DNA of 64,000 bases, from contig CBDBND010000035.1 in the NCBI GenBank assembly GCA_965207985.1, forward strand, positions 372,001-436,000. Reading direction: 5' to 3'. The notes beneath the pieces were generated by a model. It had not been told where the DNA came from. It saw nothing but the letters and a program-made list of their open reading frames with translations, and did not search any database. This document shows, piece by piece, positions 1 through 8,677 of this stretch. How positions within the stretch are numbered: position 1 is the stretch's first letter; each line of letters begins with the position of its first letter. This DNA comes from CBDBND01 sp965207985. Its GTDB lineage: Bacteria; Pseudomonadota; Alphaproteobacteria; Rhodospirillales; Rhodospirillaceae. The position numbers and the translations under genes are program-made.

Positions 1-1
1 C

Positions 2-934
2 CTTTATCCGCTGAACGGGAAACGCATTTGGGTCGCGGGCCATAGCGGCATGGTCGGCTCCGCTGTCCTGCGCCAATTGCAAAACAAAGACTGCGAAATT
101 GTCACCGTCTCTCATGCTGACCTTGACCTTACTCGACAAGCGGATGTGGAAAATTGGCTGGGGGATACAAAGCCCGATGCCATTGTCATGGCAGCGGCCC
201 GGGTGGGCGGTATCCTCGCCAACGACACTCAACCGGTGGAGTATCTGGTCGAGAATGTGCAGATCCAAACCAACGTTTTCACGGCGGCCCATGCAGTCGG
301 TATCAACCGCATATTGTTCTTAGGCTCCAGTTGCATTTATCCGCGCCTAGCCGCGCAACCCATGCAGGAAACCGCCCTGTTGACGGGACCGTTGGAGCCA
401 ACAAACCAATGGTATGCCATCGCCAAGATTGCAGGCGTGATGACGACACAGGCGTACCGGCGCGAGCATGGACGCGATTACATTTCCTGTATGCCGACCA
501 ATCTTTATGGCCCCGGCGACAGTTTCGATTTGCAAGAAAGTCATGTGTTAACGGCGCTGATGGTCAAAGCCCATGAGGCGAAGACAAACGGGGCTGAGAG
601 CTTTGAAATATGGGGGACAGGAACGCCGAAGCGGGAGTTTCTTTTTGTCGATGACTTGGCAGAAGCCTGTGTGTTCTTGCTGGAACGCTATTCCGCCGAC
701 GAAACCATAAACGTAGGCTGCGGATCAGACATTGCCATTGCCGATTTGGCCGCGCTTGTCGCCAAAGTTGTCGGCTTCGCCGGCGGCATTACCAATGACC
801 TCGGCAAGCCGGACGGCATGCCGCGTAAGCTGATGGACTCCTCCAGGATTAACGATCTGGGATGGAGCGCACAAACGTCGTTGGAGGACGGCATTGCCCA
901 AACCTATGCCTGGTATCTAGACCATGTGGCCTAA
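2..934 (+). CDS. fcl: GDP-L-fucose synthase (5' end outside window)
   Basis: NADPH-dependent epimerase/reductase converting GDP-4-keto-6-deoxymannose to GDP-L-fucose for surface polysaccharide. The frame is open to the window edge and reads LYPLNGKRIWVAGHSGMVGS, so the ATG at 50 is internal and the gene starts upstream. Visible SDR features are the GHSGMVGSA nucleotide-binding loop, SSCIYP around the catalytic Ser, and YAIAK with the catalytic Tyr and Lys. The C-terminal part has the usual substrate-domain stretch (PTNLYGPGD). Length fits the roughly 310-residue family. An aminotransferase gene follows after 21 bases, suggesting one sugar-biosynthesis transcript. Confidence 0.9.
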   Translation, partial: LYPLNGKRIWVAGHSGMVGSAVLRQLQNKDCEIVTVSHADLDLTRQADVENWLGDTKPDAIVMAAARVGGILANDTQPVEYLVENVQIQTNVFTAAHAVGINRILFLGSSCIYPRLAAQPMQETALLTGPLEPTNQWYAIAKIAGVMTTQAYRREHGRDYISCMPTNLYGPGDSFDLQESHVLTALMVKAHEAKTNGAESFEIWGTGTPKREFLFVDDLAEACVFLLERYSADETINVGCGSDIAIADLAALVAKVVGFAGGITNDLGKPDGMPRKLMDSSRINDLGWSAQTSLEDGIAQTYAWYLDHVA

Positions 935-955
935 TCGCCCATCTCTGGTCTTGTC

Positions 956-2287
956 ATGGTGAACACAAAAAAAGGCCAATCCCTATATCAACGGGCCCGC
1001 GCCATCATTCCGGGCGGCACGCAATTACTGTCCAAACGCCCGGAGATGTTTCTGCCCGAGCATTGGCCCAGCTATTACGCCAGCGCCAATGGCATCACCC
1101 TCACCGATCTCGACGGCAACAGCTTTCGCGACTTTTCCATAGGCGGCGTCGGCGCCACCGTTTTGGGCTACGCCGATGCGGATGTGGACGCGGCTGTCAA
1201 AGCGGTCATCGACCAAGGGTCCATGAGCACCCTCAATGCGCCGGAAGAAGTGGCGCTGGCTGAAAAGCTCATCACCTTACATCCCTGGGCGGAGATGGTG
1301 CGCCTATCCCGCGCCGGCGGCGAAGCCATGGCCGTTGCCGTGCGCATCGCCTGGGCCCATACCGGTCGGGCGGTGATCGCCTTCTGCGGTTACCACGGCT
1401 GGCATGACTGGTATCTGTCGGCCAATCTCGCCGAGGACGGCGCCCTGGACGGTCATCTTCTGCCCGGTTTGGACCCCAAAGGCGTGCCCCGGGGCCTCAA
1501 GGGCTTGAGCCAACCCTTCCGCTACAACGCTCTGGATGAACTCAAGGAGATTGCTGCCAAACACAAGGGAGACCTGGCCGCCATCGTTATGGAACCGGTG
1601 CGCCACACAGAGCCGGATCCGGACTTTCTTACGGGTGTGCGAACCATCGCCGATGAGACCGGCGCCGTTCTTTTATTCGACGAAGTCACCGCCGGGTTTC
1701 GCGTCAACACCGGCGGCATTCACCTGACCCTGGACGTGACGCCTGACATGGCCGTGTTCGCCAAGGCGCTGGGCAACGGCTATCCCATCTCGGCCATCAT
1801 CGGACGGGCCAAGATCATGGAGGCGGCTCAGGACACCTTCATCAGTTCAACCATGTGGACGGAACGCATTGGCCCCGCCGCCGCTTTGGCCATGATCGAT
1901 AAATATGAACGGGAGGACGTACCGGCCCGACTGGTTGCGACCGGCCAGGCGATCAAACAGGTTTGGCGGGACGCTGCTGACCACACCGGTTTGGACATCC
2001 ATGTCAGCGGGCTTGATCCCCTCGCCCATCTTTCTTTCAGCGGGGACGATGGCAAAGGTAGTGCAGACGCCCAACGCACGCTGTTCACCCAAGAGATGCT
2101 CGACCGCGGTTTCCTTGCCGGCAGCGCCTTCTATGCCATGGCAGCGCATGGGGAAAATGATGTCGCCGACTACGCCGATGCCTGCCGGGAGGTCTTCGCC
2201 CTGATCGCCTCGGCGAAAGCGACCGGTAGCGTGGAAGGGCGATTACGTGGCCCGGTGGCCCATTCGGGATTCAAACGGCTCACCTAA
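956..2287 (+). CDS. Class III (glutamate-1-semialdehyde aminomutase-like) aminotransferase
   Basis: PLP-dependent class III aminotransferase of 443 residues. It opens with the GSA-aminomutase-like RARAIIPGGTQLLSKRPE, has the substrate-loop motif FCGYHGWHDWY near residue 145, the Asp motif LLFDEVTAGFR near 240, and the PLP lysine in FAKALGNGYP near 268. It lies directly behind the GDP-fucose synthase gene, so a role in aminating a sugar or other surface-polymer precursor is more likely than haem synthesis; that is inference from context. The substrate cannot be read from the sequence. Confidence 0.85.
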   Translation: MVNTKKGQSLYQRARAIIPGGTQLLSKRPEMFLPEHWPSYYASANGITLTDLDGNSFRDFSIGGVGATVLGYADADVDAAVKAVIDQGSMSTLNAPEEVALAEKLITLHPWAEMVRLSRAGGEAMAVAVRIAWAHTGRAVIAFCGYHGWHDWYLSANLAEDGALDGHLLPGLDPKGVPRGLKGLSQPFRYNALDELKEIAAKHKGDLAAIVMEPVRHTEPDPDFLTGVRTIADETGAVLLFDEVTAGFRVNTGGIHLTLDVTPDMAVFAKALGNGYPISAIIGRAKIMEAAQDTFISSTMWTERIGPAAALAMIDKYEREDVPARLVATGQAIKQVWRDAADHTGLDIHVSGLDPLAHLSFSGDDGKGSADAQRTLFTQEMLDRGFLAGSAFYAMAAHGENDVADYADACREVFALIASAKATGSVEGRLRGPVAHSGFKRLT

Positions 2288-2435
2288 CGCAACCCGGTCC
2301 TTCGGTGCCGCCGTGAAGCCATAAGTGTTTGAACGGGGCTTTTCCCTTGATCGCGGGTCGGGCGTTCCGTACAACACGGAAGACAACACCTTATAAACGC
2401 TACCCTTTTTGCCTTGGAGGCGCCGGACCACCGGC

Positions 2436-3365
2436 ATGCAGATTTACCTCCCCATCGCCGAAATGTCGGTGAACATTTTCCTCATTCTCGGAATGGGCGG
2501 GGCGGTCGGTTTGCTGTCCGGATTGTTCGGCGTGGGCGGGGGCTTTCTCATGACCCCGCTGTTGATTTTCGTTGGCGTACCCCCGGCCGTGGCCGTCGGC
2601 ACGGAAGCAAACCAGATCGTCGCCAGTTCGGTCTCCGGTGTGCTTGCCCATTGGCGCCGCGGCAATGTGGATTTCCGCATGGGCGCTGTGTTGACCGTCG
2701 GCGGGTTCGTCGGATCGGGGTTGGGGGTCGCTCTCTTTTCCGTGTTGCGTGGTCTTGGCCAAATCGAGTTGGTGATCTCTCTCTGCTACGTCGTCTTTCT
2801 CGGCGTCATCGGCGGACTGATGTTTTATGAAAGCGTCAATGTCATTATGCGCCACCGGCGCTCCAGCCCCGACAAACCGATTAGCACGGCGCGGGGGCCG
2901 GGCCGCCATACTTGGATCCATGGTCTGCCGTTCAAAATGCGGTTCCGTAAATCCAAACTCTATATTTCCGCGTTGTTGCCTTTGGCAGTCGGTTTTGTGG
3001 TTGGCATCCTCGCCGCCATCATGGGTGTCGGCGGTGGTTTTGTGATGGTACCGGCGATGATTTATCTGTTGGGCATGCCGACCCAAGTGGTCATCGGCAC
3101 GTCGTTGTTCCAGATTATTTTCGTCACTGCCAACACCACTTTCCTGCAGGCCACCGTCAATCAGACCGTCGATGTGGTCCTCGCATTGATGCTCCTCGCT
3201 GGCGGCGTGATCGGCGCGCAGGTGGGCGCACGATTGGGAGCCAAACTGCGCGGCGAGCAGCTCAGGGTGCTGCTGGCTTTGATCGTGCTCGGCGTTTGCC
3301 TGCGTCTTGCCTTTGACTTGGTGGTCACACCGGCTGAGCCCTTCTCCTTCGGAGGGATCGGCTGA
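2436..3365 (+). CDS. TauE/SafE-family sulfite/organosulfonate exporter
   Basis: Polytopic inner-membrane protein of 309 residues with the two-repeat TauE/SafE architecture. Each half carries a glycine-rich signature, SGLFGVGGGFLMTP in the first and AAIMGVGGGFVMVP in the second, separated by a polar loop near residues 140-175. I chose the ATG at 2436; a TTG at 2409 in the same frame would add nine residues and overlaps the GGAGG at 2416-2420. The stop overlaps the next start (ATGA), so the TIGR02186 protein is translationally coupled. The family exports sulfite, sulfoacetate or related anions. Confidence 0.85.
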   Translation: MQIYLPIAEMSVNIFLILGMGGAVGLLSGLFGVGGGFLMTPLLIFVGVPPAVAVGTEANQIVASSVSGVLAHWRRGNVDFRMGAVLTVGGFVGSGLGVALFSVLRGLGQIELVISLCYVVFLGVIGGLMFYESVNVIMRHRRSSPDKPISTARGPGRHTWIHGLPFKMRFRKSKLYISALLPLAVGFVVGILAAIMGVGGGFVMVPAMIYLLGMPTQVVIGTSLFQIIFVTANTTFLQATVNQTVDVVLALMLLAGGVIGAQVGARLGAKLRGEQLRVLLALIVLGVCLRLAFDLVVTPAEPFSFGGIG

Positions 3366-4114
3366 TGAAGAAACTGGTCTTTATCCTGACACTCTTCGCG
3401 GTAATTGATCTTGTTCCGTCTGCGCATGGACAGTCGGTACCCTTGGTGGCGGATCTTGATAACCACCTCGTTGCCATCACCACAGGTTTTACCGGAACGG
3501 ACGTACTCTTGTTCGGCGCGACGGACGGGCCGGGCGACGTGGTGATCGTTGTGCGCGGCCCGGCGGAAGACGTCACCTTAATGCGCAAGGAGCGGTTCGG
3601 ACCCATCTGGGCCAATACCAACGCGGTGGAACTGCGCGACGTGCCGTCTTTTTACAGTTTTGCCAGCAACCGTAATCCGGAAGACTTTGCCGATTTCCGC
3701 CAACGCGAGCGGTATCAGATCGGGCTGGGTAACCTCCGGCTTACGTTTGCCGATCCTGCCCTCGATGAACAGACGCAGGCGGAATACCGCAATGCGCTTT
3801 TGCGTCTCAATACGGACCGCAATGTCTACATCGCTGAAGTGGGGCGTGTGTCCTTACTGGCCAACCGTCTGTTCAGAACCGAACTGCACTTTCCGGCCAA
3901 TGTCCCCACCGGTGTGTACTTCGTTGAGATTTATCTTTTCCGGGATGGAGATGTAGCCAGCGCGGAAATCGTGCCTTTGAGCATTTCCAAAATCGGTGTG
4001 GGCGCGGAGATCTATGACTTCGCCCACAATCTGTCGCCGCTATACGGTTTGCTGGCGATTATCCTTGCCGTGCTTGCGGGTTGGGGTGCCGAAGCCGCCT
4101 TCCGCCGGATGTAA
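3365..4114 (+). CDS. TIGR02186-family membrane-anchored periplasmic protein
   Basis: A 249-residue protein with an N-terminal signal peptide (hydrophobic residues about 3-20, ending near AHGQS), a mostly beta soluble region with GPGDVVIVVRGP near 58-70, and one C-terminal transmembrane helix (LYGLLAIILAVLAGW) ending in basic residues. It resembles the alphaproteobacterial TIGR02186 / Alph_Pro_TM family, commonly found next to a TauE gene, and here it overlaps tauE by ATGA. Function is unknown; an accessory role to the exporter is the simplest inference. Confidence 0.8.
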   Translation: MKKLVFILTLFAVIDLVPSAHGQSVPLVADLDNHLVAITTGFTGTDVLLFGATDGPGDVVIVVRGPAEDVTLMRKERFGPIWANTNAVELRDVPSFYSFASNRNPEDFADFRQRERYQIGLGNLRLTFADPALDEQTQAEYRNALLRLNTDRNVYIAEVGRVSLLANRLFRTELHFPANVPTGVYFVEIYLFRDGDVASAEIVPLSISKIGVGAEIYDFAHNLSPLYGLLAIILAVLAGWGAEAAFRRM

Positions 4115-4125
4115 GCAGAACAGCT

Positions 4126-4644
4126 ATGACCGATCAGGGTAAAGAAAAAGAACAAGAAGAGGTAAGGCAGGACGATGCGGAAATGCCGCGATCGTTTCTG
4201 TTGGTGGTTGATGCGTCATCGGAATTGAATGCCGCCGTGCGCTTTGCCTGCCGCCGGTCTTTGCATACGGACGGCAACGTGGCTCTGTTTCATGCGGTTG
4301 AGCGGGCTGACTTTCATCACTTCGCCACCATCGGCGAACTGATGGAAACGGAAGCCCGCTCGGAGGCGGAAAAGCTCCTTCAGCGGGTGGCGGCCGACGT
4401 CCAACGGTTCACCGGCCAAATGCCGGGGCTGTATTTGCGCGAAGGCGATGTCATCGAACAGCTCTTGGCTGTGATCGACGAAGAAAAAACCATTTCGGTC
4501 TTGGTGTTGGCTGCCAGCACGGGGGAAGACGGGCCTGGCCCCTTGGTCTCCGCCCTGTCCGGCCGGTTGGCTGGGAAAATCCGCCTCCCCGTTATCATTG
4601 TTCCAGGCAACCTTACGGCTGAAGAAATCGACGAATTGACCTAG
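4126..4644 (+). CDS. Universal stress protein (UspA family)
   Basis: A 172-residue cytoplasmic protein with a UspA fold: the LLVVDASSELNAAVRFA opening strand and helix, the central ISVLVLAAS strand, and a closing VIIVPGNLT strand. The usual ATP-binding G-x2-G-x9-G(S/T) is only partly present (STGEDGPGPLVSALSGRLAG), so nucleotide binding is uncertain. The first 28 residues are highly charged (KEKEQEEVRQDD) and look disordered. It sits 11 bases after the TIGR02186 gene and is probably the third gene of that operon. The ATG at 4126 is chosen over an upstream alternative inside the preceding gene. Confidence 0.8.
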   Translation: MTDQGKEKEQEEVRQDDAEMPRSFLLVVDASSELNAAVRFACRRSLHTDGNVALFHAVERADFHHFATIGELMETEARSEAEKLLQRVAADVQRFTGQMPGLYLREGDVIEQLLAVIDEEKTISVLVLAASTGEDGPGPLVSALSGRLAGKIRLPVIIVPGNLTAEEIDELT

Positions 4645-4693
4645 GTCCGGTCTCACGGAGCCGAGAAGGGACGGCGGACAAGGTCTTGAGATG

Positions 4694-4708
4694 GGACCGA
4701 AATGGTCC
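4694..4708. promoter_or_regulatory. Short inverted repeat upstream of nfu
   Basis: GGACC-GAAAT-GGTCC is a perfect 5-bp inverted repeat with a 5-base spacer in the 124-base gap between the stress-protein gene and nfu. Just downstream, CAGGGAC occurs twice within 30 bases. This could be an operator for Fe-S-cluster homeostasis or a small RNA hairpin in the leader. It does not match a regulator site I can name. Confidence 0.25.
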
Positions 4709-4768
4709 TAATTACCTCCCTGGAACGACCATCTTTTTGTCAGGGACCATTTTCCAGGGACTGTGCCC

Positions 4769-5335
4769 ATGTTCATTCAGACGGAACAAACCCCCAACCC
4801 GGCCACGCTCAAATTTCTGCCAGGACGTCCGGTTATGGAAACGGGTGTTGCCGACTTCACCACCATGGAAGACGCGGCCCGATCTCCTCTGGCACATCGT
4901 CTGTTTGAGGTGGGCAACGTGGCCGGTGTGTTTTTCGGCACCGACTTCATCACCGTGACCAAAACAGAAGACGCCGACTGGCAAGTGATCAAGCCTTTGG
5001 TGTTGGGCGCCATCATGGACCACTACACATCCGGTCAACCGCTCATGGCGGACTCCGCTGGCGCAAGCGATGAGATCGACGTCATGGAAGATGACGATGT
5101 GGATCCGGACGTCGTTGATCAGATCAAAGAGCTTTTGGAAACGCGGGTACGCCCAGCGGTGGCGCAAGACGGCGGCGACATTGTTTATAAAGGTTTCAAG
5201 GGCGGCACCGTCTACCTTCATATGAGGGGCGCGTGTGCGGGATGCCCCAGTTCGACCATGACGCTGAAAATGGGTATCGAGAACATGTTGCGTCATTACA
5301 TTCCTGAGGTGGATCAGGTGGAAGCGGTTTTGTAA
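4769..5335 (+). CDS. Nfu-type Fe-S cluster carrier protein
   Basis: A 188-residue scaffold or carrier delivering Fe-S clusters to apoproteins. It has the alphaproteobacterial/mitochondrial layout: an Nfu N-terminal domain starting MFIQTEQTPNPATLKFLPG, an acidic linker (DVMEDDDVDPD, about 100-112), and a NifU C-terminal domain with the CxxC cluster ligands in RGACAGCPSS near residue 155. The ATG at 4769 gives the family's standard N terminus; a GTG two codons upstream is possible. It has its own 124-base leader and is likely monocistronic. Confidence 0.93.
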   Translation: MFIQTEQTPNPATLKFLPGRPVMETGVADFTTMEDAARSPLAHRLFEVGNVAGVFFGTDFITVTKTEDADWQVIKPLVLGAIMDHYTSGQPLMADSAGASDEIDVMEDDDVDPDVVDQIKELLETRVRPAVAQDGGDIVYKGFKGGTVYLHMRGACAGCPSSTMTLKMGIENMLRHYIPEVDQVEAVL

Positions 5336-5383
5336 TCCGCTTCATCGCGTTTTCCTGTTGTTTGGTACGACTCACTCTTCTCT

Positions 5384-6403
5384 ATGAACGCAGTAAAGAC
5401 AATCGCATTGACTATGGTGGGCGCACTTCATGCGCTCGTACTTTGGGTCAAGCATAACCCCATTGAAGCGCAGGTCTTATTTGTCGTCTTTTTAATATTT
5501 GTTGGATGGTTACGACTACCCGACGATGCAGCGCGAAGAACCGATGGAAGCATTATCATCGCTGGCGATGATCTAGCCATTGAGTCCTTGGAAGACACGT
5601 TTACAGCTTATGGGTATCGGTTAAGCGATATCCGCAGTGGCGAGAAACGTGTTCCGCGGCTGATTATTGCGGACGTTCCCACCGGTCTGAAAGACATGCG
5701 CGTCATTGACCGGCGCAAAAGACTGTTCTTCCGCTCCGTGCTTCCCATGATCCTCACCGTCAACGAAACCCTTTCCGCCGAACGGTCACAGTTGATAACG
5801 GTGGTCGAGCGTATGCAGGCAGAGGGCTCGGGCGGAAGCGGGCTGAGCGACGAGGATACGGCGTGGCTTGTGAACCTTGCCACCCGCTATGGCATCGACC
5901 TGGTGGAAGATGATGTCACCTTGGAAGAAGCCGCCGATGTTCTTATCAAACGGGTTGCGCCTATTCCGCCGGCTCTCGCTTTGGCCCAGGCGGTTGAAGA
6001 AAGTGCTTGGGGAACCTCCCGGTTCGCCAGGCAAGGCAACGCGCTGTTTGGCCAATGGGTGTGGGATGAAGAAGCCGGCATTGTTCCAGAAGACCAGCGG
6101 GACGGACCGGAATATGCAGTGCGCGCCTTCGAAAGCCCTCTGCGTTCGGTATAAGCCTACGCCAGAAACCTGAACACCCATTGGGCTTACGCGGACTTCC
6201 GCGATAAACGCGCCGCCATGCTCACCGCCAGTCAACCGCTGGACAGTTGGGAGCTGGCCAAAACGCTGATCCGCTATTCCGAGCGGCGGGAAGAATACGT
6301 GAAGTCCCTGCACGCCATCATGCGGGTGAATGACCTGCGTCCCTTTGATCAAGCGCAGCTGGCCTCGCCCGAAGCCATGGAGCAATTGGCGGAGGCCAGT
6401 TAG
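5384..6403 (+). pseudogene. Bax-like glucosaminidase-domain protein, broken by an in-frame stop
   Basis: The reading frame encodes an N-terminal membrane segment (about 17-40, EAQVLFVVFLIFVGWLRLP) and a glucosaminidase/Bax-type domain with the conserved ALAQAVEESAWGTSRFA, where Glu is the expected catalytic acid, and GNALFGQW. A TAA at 6152-6154 interrupts it after 256 residues. The same frame then continues for 82 codons as AYARNLNTH...WELAKTLIRYSERREEYV, exactly the expected family C terminus. One base change would restore the gene. The catalytic Glu lies before the stop, but the domain would be truncated. A sequencing error is the main alternative. Confidence 0.8.
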
Positions 6404-6407
6404 TCCA

Positions 6408-6974
6408 TTGGCAACCGGCAAGACCAAGCGCGCGGTGGCGTCCAAGCCCGAGGTCAGCGACAAAGCCGTTGTCTCCGCGACCGGACAATCATGGGAACAA
6501 TGGTTTGCCATTCTCGACAAAGCACGTGCCAAGGATTGGGATCACAAAACCATCGTTGCTTACCTCAGGGAGAATTACACCATAAGCGGCTGGTGGCAGC
6601 AGACAGTCACTGTCGGTTACGAACGGGCGAGGGGCAAACGCGCAGTGCATCAAACCAGATCGGGGTTTGTTGCCAATAAAAGCAAAACCATTTCTGCGCC
6701 GGTTGAGACCGTGTTTGCCTTTTGGACCGATGGCCGTAAACGCAAACGCTGGCTTGCGGAGCCACTAACCTTTTCCACCAAACGTCTCAACAAGACACTG
6801 CGGTTTGTCTGGGGCGAGAACGGCGAACGGGTCAGTGTAGGTTTCCTTGGCAAAGTGAACGGCAAGACCACCGTCACCGTTCAACATGAACGGCTAAAAA
6901 ACCAAAGCGCCGTGGCCAAGCAAAAAGCGTATTGGGCTGAACGGTTGGAGCAATTGGCTCAATTGGTGGAGTGA
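6408..6974 (+). CDS. DUF4287-like plus SRPBCC-like domain protein
   Basis: About 188 residues if translation starts at the TTG at 6408, four bases after the glucosaminidase stop and behind a GGAGG at 6391-6395. The N-terminal half has WEQWFAILDKARAKDWDHK...LRENYTISGWWQQ, like DUF4287 domains. The C-terminal half (SKTISAPVETVFAFWTDGRKRKRWL) looks like an AHSA1/SRPBCC ligand-binding fold. An in-frame ATG at 6330 lies inside the preceding gene and is less likely. Its function is not known. It converges with the deacetylase gene with one base between the stops. Confidence 0.7.
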   Translation: MATGKTKRAVASKPEVSDKAVVSATGQSWEQWFAILDKARAKDWDHKTIVAYLRENYTISGWWQQTVTVGYERARGKRAVHQTRSGFVANKSKTISAPVETVFAFWTDGRKRKRWLAEPLTFSTKRLNKTLRFVWGENGERVSVGFLGKVNGKTTVTVQHERLKNQSAVAKQKAYWAERLEQLAQLVE

Positions 6975-6975
6975 G

Positions 6976-8040
6976 TTACCGGTAACGGGGATGCACCGCC
7001 ACCCCTTCGCTCTGAAATCCGGCAATCATTTGCCAGCCGAACCAATACCACCGCCCTTGGTTTCCATCCCTGCGCACCGGCAAAGTGCAGTTCAACCGCA
7101 CCCGGCCTTTTGGAAAAGCATCAACGGGCGTGATCCAGACCGCATCCCCGTCCACCGCCGTCTCCAACGGTGCCCCGCCCGGGCCGAAGCACGTCAAGGC
7201 GCTAATGTTTTGTGGTGGAGACGACAAGGTCAGAGCGAAGGCCGGCAAGGTGTCTTTCAACACCGGTTCATTGGGTTCAAGGTTTGTCACAGGCAGCGGC
7301 AGGGTGTTGATGATGAGACGGAATCGGTCCGCCCCACCGAAGGCTTCGTTGAGGGCAAAGCGGGGCAGATAGAAGGGGTTCGACATCACACCGGCCGCAC
7401 CGGAATGCTGACCGAAAGCGGCCGTAAATCCCGCTTTTGTGACGGCGGCCATGTCAGCTTGGCCGGCTTCGCCATAAGGAAAAGCGAACAAGGCTGACGT
7501 TGCACCCAACTCACGGGTAAAGGCGCTTTTCATTTTTTCGAGATCGTCTTCCACGTCTTCCGCACTCAAAGCGGGATAGTGGCCGTGGCCATGACTGTGG
7601 GCACCGATGGACACACCTTCACTTTGCAGGGCGCGAATGTCGTCCCAACTCAGGAGGTCGGCAAAATCCGCATCCACACCGGCGGTGGCGACAAAAAGCA
7701 TGACGGGAAAGCCCGCCGCTTTGAACCTGGGCCAACCGTCGGTGAGAAAGGACCGGTAGGCGTCGTCAACGGTGATGGCCACGGCCTTGTCGGGCAAGGG
7801 TGTGTTGGCCTGCAACGCGGCAACCACTTGGTCCAGAGGCAAGACTGTGTGTCCGCCCTCTTGCAGGGCAGTAATGTGGTCGTTCAGTTGCTCAAGCGTG
7901 GTGCTGGTGGAGGGAAAGGCGGACTCCCCAAAACGGTGATACATGAGGATCACAGCCGAGGGATCGTCGGCCAAGACTGGGAAGCACCAAACGGTAAGTA
8001 ATCCCAACACGGCGCAAACTCTGTTAAAGACACGGATCAT
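6976..8040 (-). CDS. Secreted polysaccharide deacetylase (NodB homology)
   Basis: A 354-residue carbohydrate esterase family 4-type protein. The ATG at 8040 gives a clear signal peptide (MIRVFNRVCAVLGLLTVWCF, cleavage near VLADD). NodB motifs are ILMYHRFG near 31, the catalytic Asp motif AITVDDAYRSF near 92, metal-binding HSHGHGH near 148, and FAFPYGE near 185. The C-terminal 100 residues form an extra beta-rich domain. It probably deacetylates cell-wall or exopolysaccharide N-acetyl groups in the periplasm. A longer open frame extends upstream but would cross the divergent reductase gene. Confidence 0.85.
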   Translation of the reverse strand: MIRVFNRVCAVLGLLTVWCFPVLADDPSAVILMYHRFGESAFPSTSTTLEQLNDHITALQEGGHTVLPLDQVVAALQANTPLPDKAVAITVDDAYRSFLTDGWPRFKAAGFPVMLFVATAGVDADFADLLSWDDIRALQSEGVSIGAHSHGHGHYPALSAEDVEDDLEKMKSAFTRELGATSALFAFPYGEAGQADMAAVTKAGFTAAFGQHSGAAGVMSNPFYLPRFALNEAFGGADRFRLIINTLPLPVTNLEPNEPVLKDTLPAFALTLSSPPQNISALTCFGPGGAPLETAVDGDAVWITPVDAFPKGRVRLNCTLPVRRDGNQGRWYWFGWQMIAGFQSEGVAVHPRYR

Positions 8041-8077
8041 AGAACTCACTGTACCAGACTGTTGAAAAGGACGCGTC

Positions 8078-8671
8078 ATGGCTCGCACCCCCCTCGACGA
8101 TACCGGCCTCAATCTTCTGTTCCGCGACGCCCGCACCCATTCCAAATGGGTGGACGGAGTGGTGTCGGACGAAATACTACGGCAGATTTTTGACCTGATG
8201 AAAATGGCGCCCACCTCGGCCAATTGTTCGCCGGCGCGGTTCGTCTTTGTCACCTCGCCCGAGGGCAAAGAAAAACTCAAACCGGCGTTGTCGTCGGGCA
8301 ACGTGGAGCAAACCATGGCCGCTGCAGCCACGGCGATCATCGCCTATGACATGGAATTCTACGAACACCTACCCAAGCTCTATCCCCCCGCCGACGCCAA
8401 GAGCTGGTTCACCGGTAATGACAAACTCATCTACGAGACCGCCTTCCGCAACGGCTCGCTGCAAGGGGCGTACCTGATGATGGCAGCGCGGGCACTTGGC
8501 TTTGATTGCGGACCCATGTCCGGGTTCGATGAAGACACACTCAACGCCGCGTTCTTCCCCGATGGTCGGTTCAAAGCAAATTTTCTCTGCAACATCGGCC
8601 ATGGCGATGACGACAAGGTTTATCCGCGCACACCGCGGTTCGATTTCAATGAAGCCTGTGAAGTCGTCTGA
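8078..8671 (+). CDS. RutE-like malonic semialdehyde reductase / nitroreductase-family protein
   Basis: An FMN-dependent nitroreductase-fold enzyme of 197 residues, matching RutE in length and in the sequence LLFRDARTHSKW...MKMAPTSANCSPARFVF. RutE reduces malonic semialdehyde to 3-hydroxypropionate in pyrimidine degradation. No other rut gene is nearby, so the specific substrate is inferred from similarity only. It is divergent from the deacetylase gene with a 37-base gap and converges with trpS six bases downstream. Confidence 0.8.
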   Translation: MARTPLDDTGLNLLFRDARTHSKWVDGVVSDEILRQIFDLMKMAPTSANCSPARFVFVTSPEGKEKLKPALSSGNVEQTMAAAATAIIAYDMEFYEHLPKLYPPADAKSWFTGNDKLIYETAFRNGSLQGAYLMMAARALGFDCGPMSGFDEDTLNAAFFPDGRFKANFLCNIGHGDDDKVYPRTPRFDFNEACEVV

Positions 8672-8677
8672 CGGCGT

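Noticed and set aside
2400..3086. 228-codon minus-strand frame rich in His/Gln/Asp
   Set aside because: Antisense to the TauE gene, whose membrane motifs are unmistakable; composition is typical of a shadow frame.
8041..8340. N-terminal 100-codon extension of the polysaccharide deacetylase frame
   Set aside because: It would overlap the divergent RutE-like gene and place the signal peptide in the middle of the protein.
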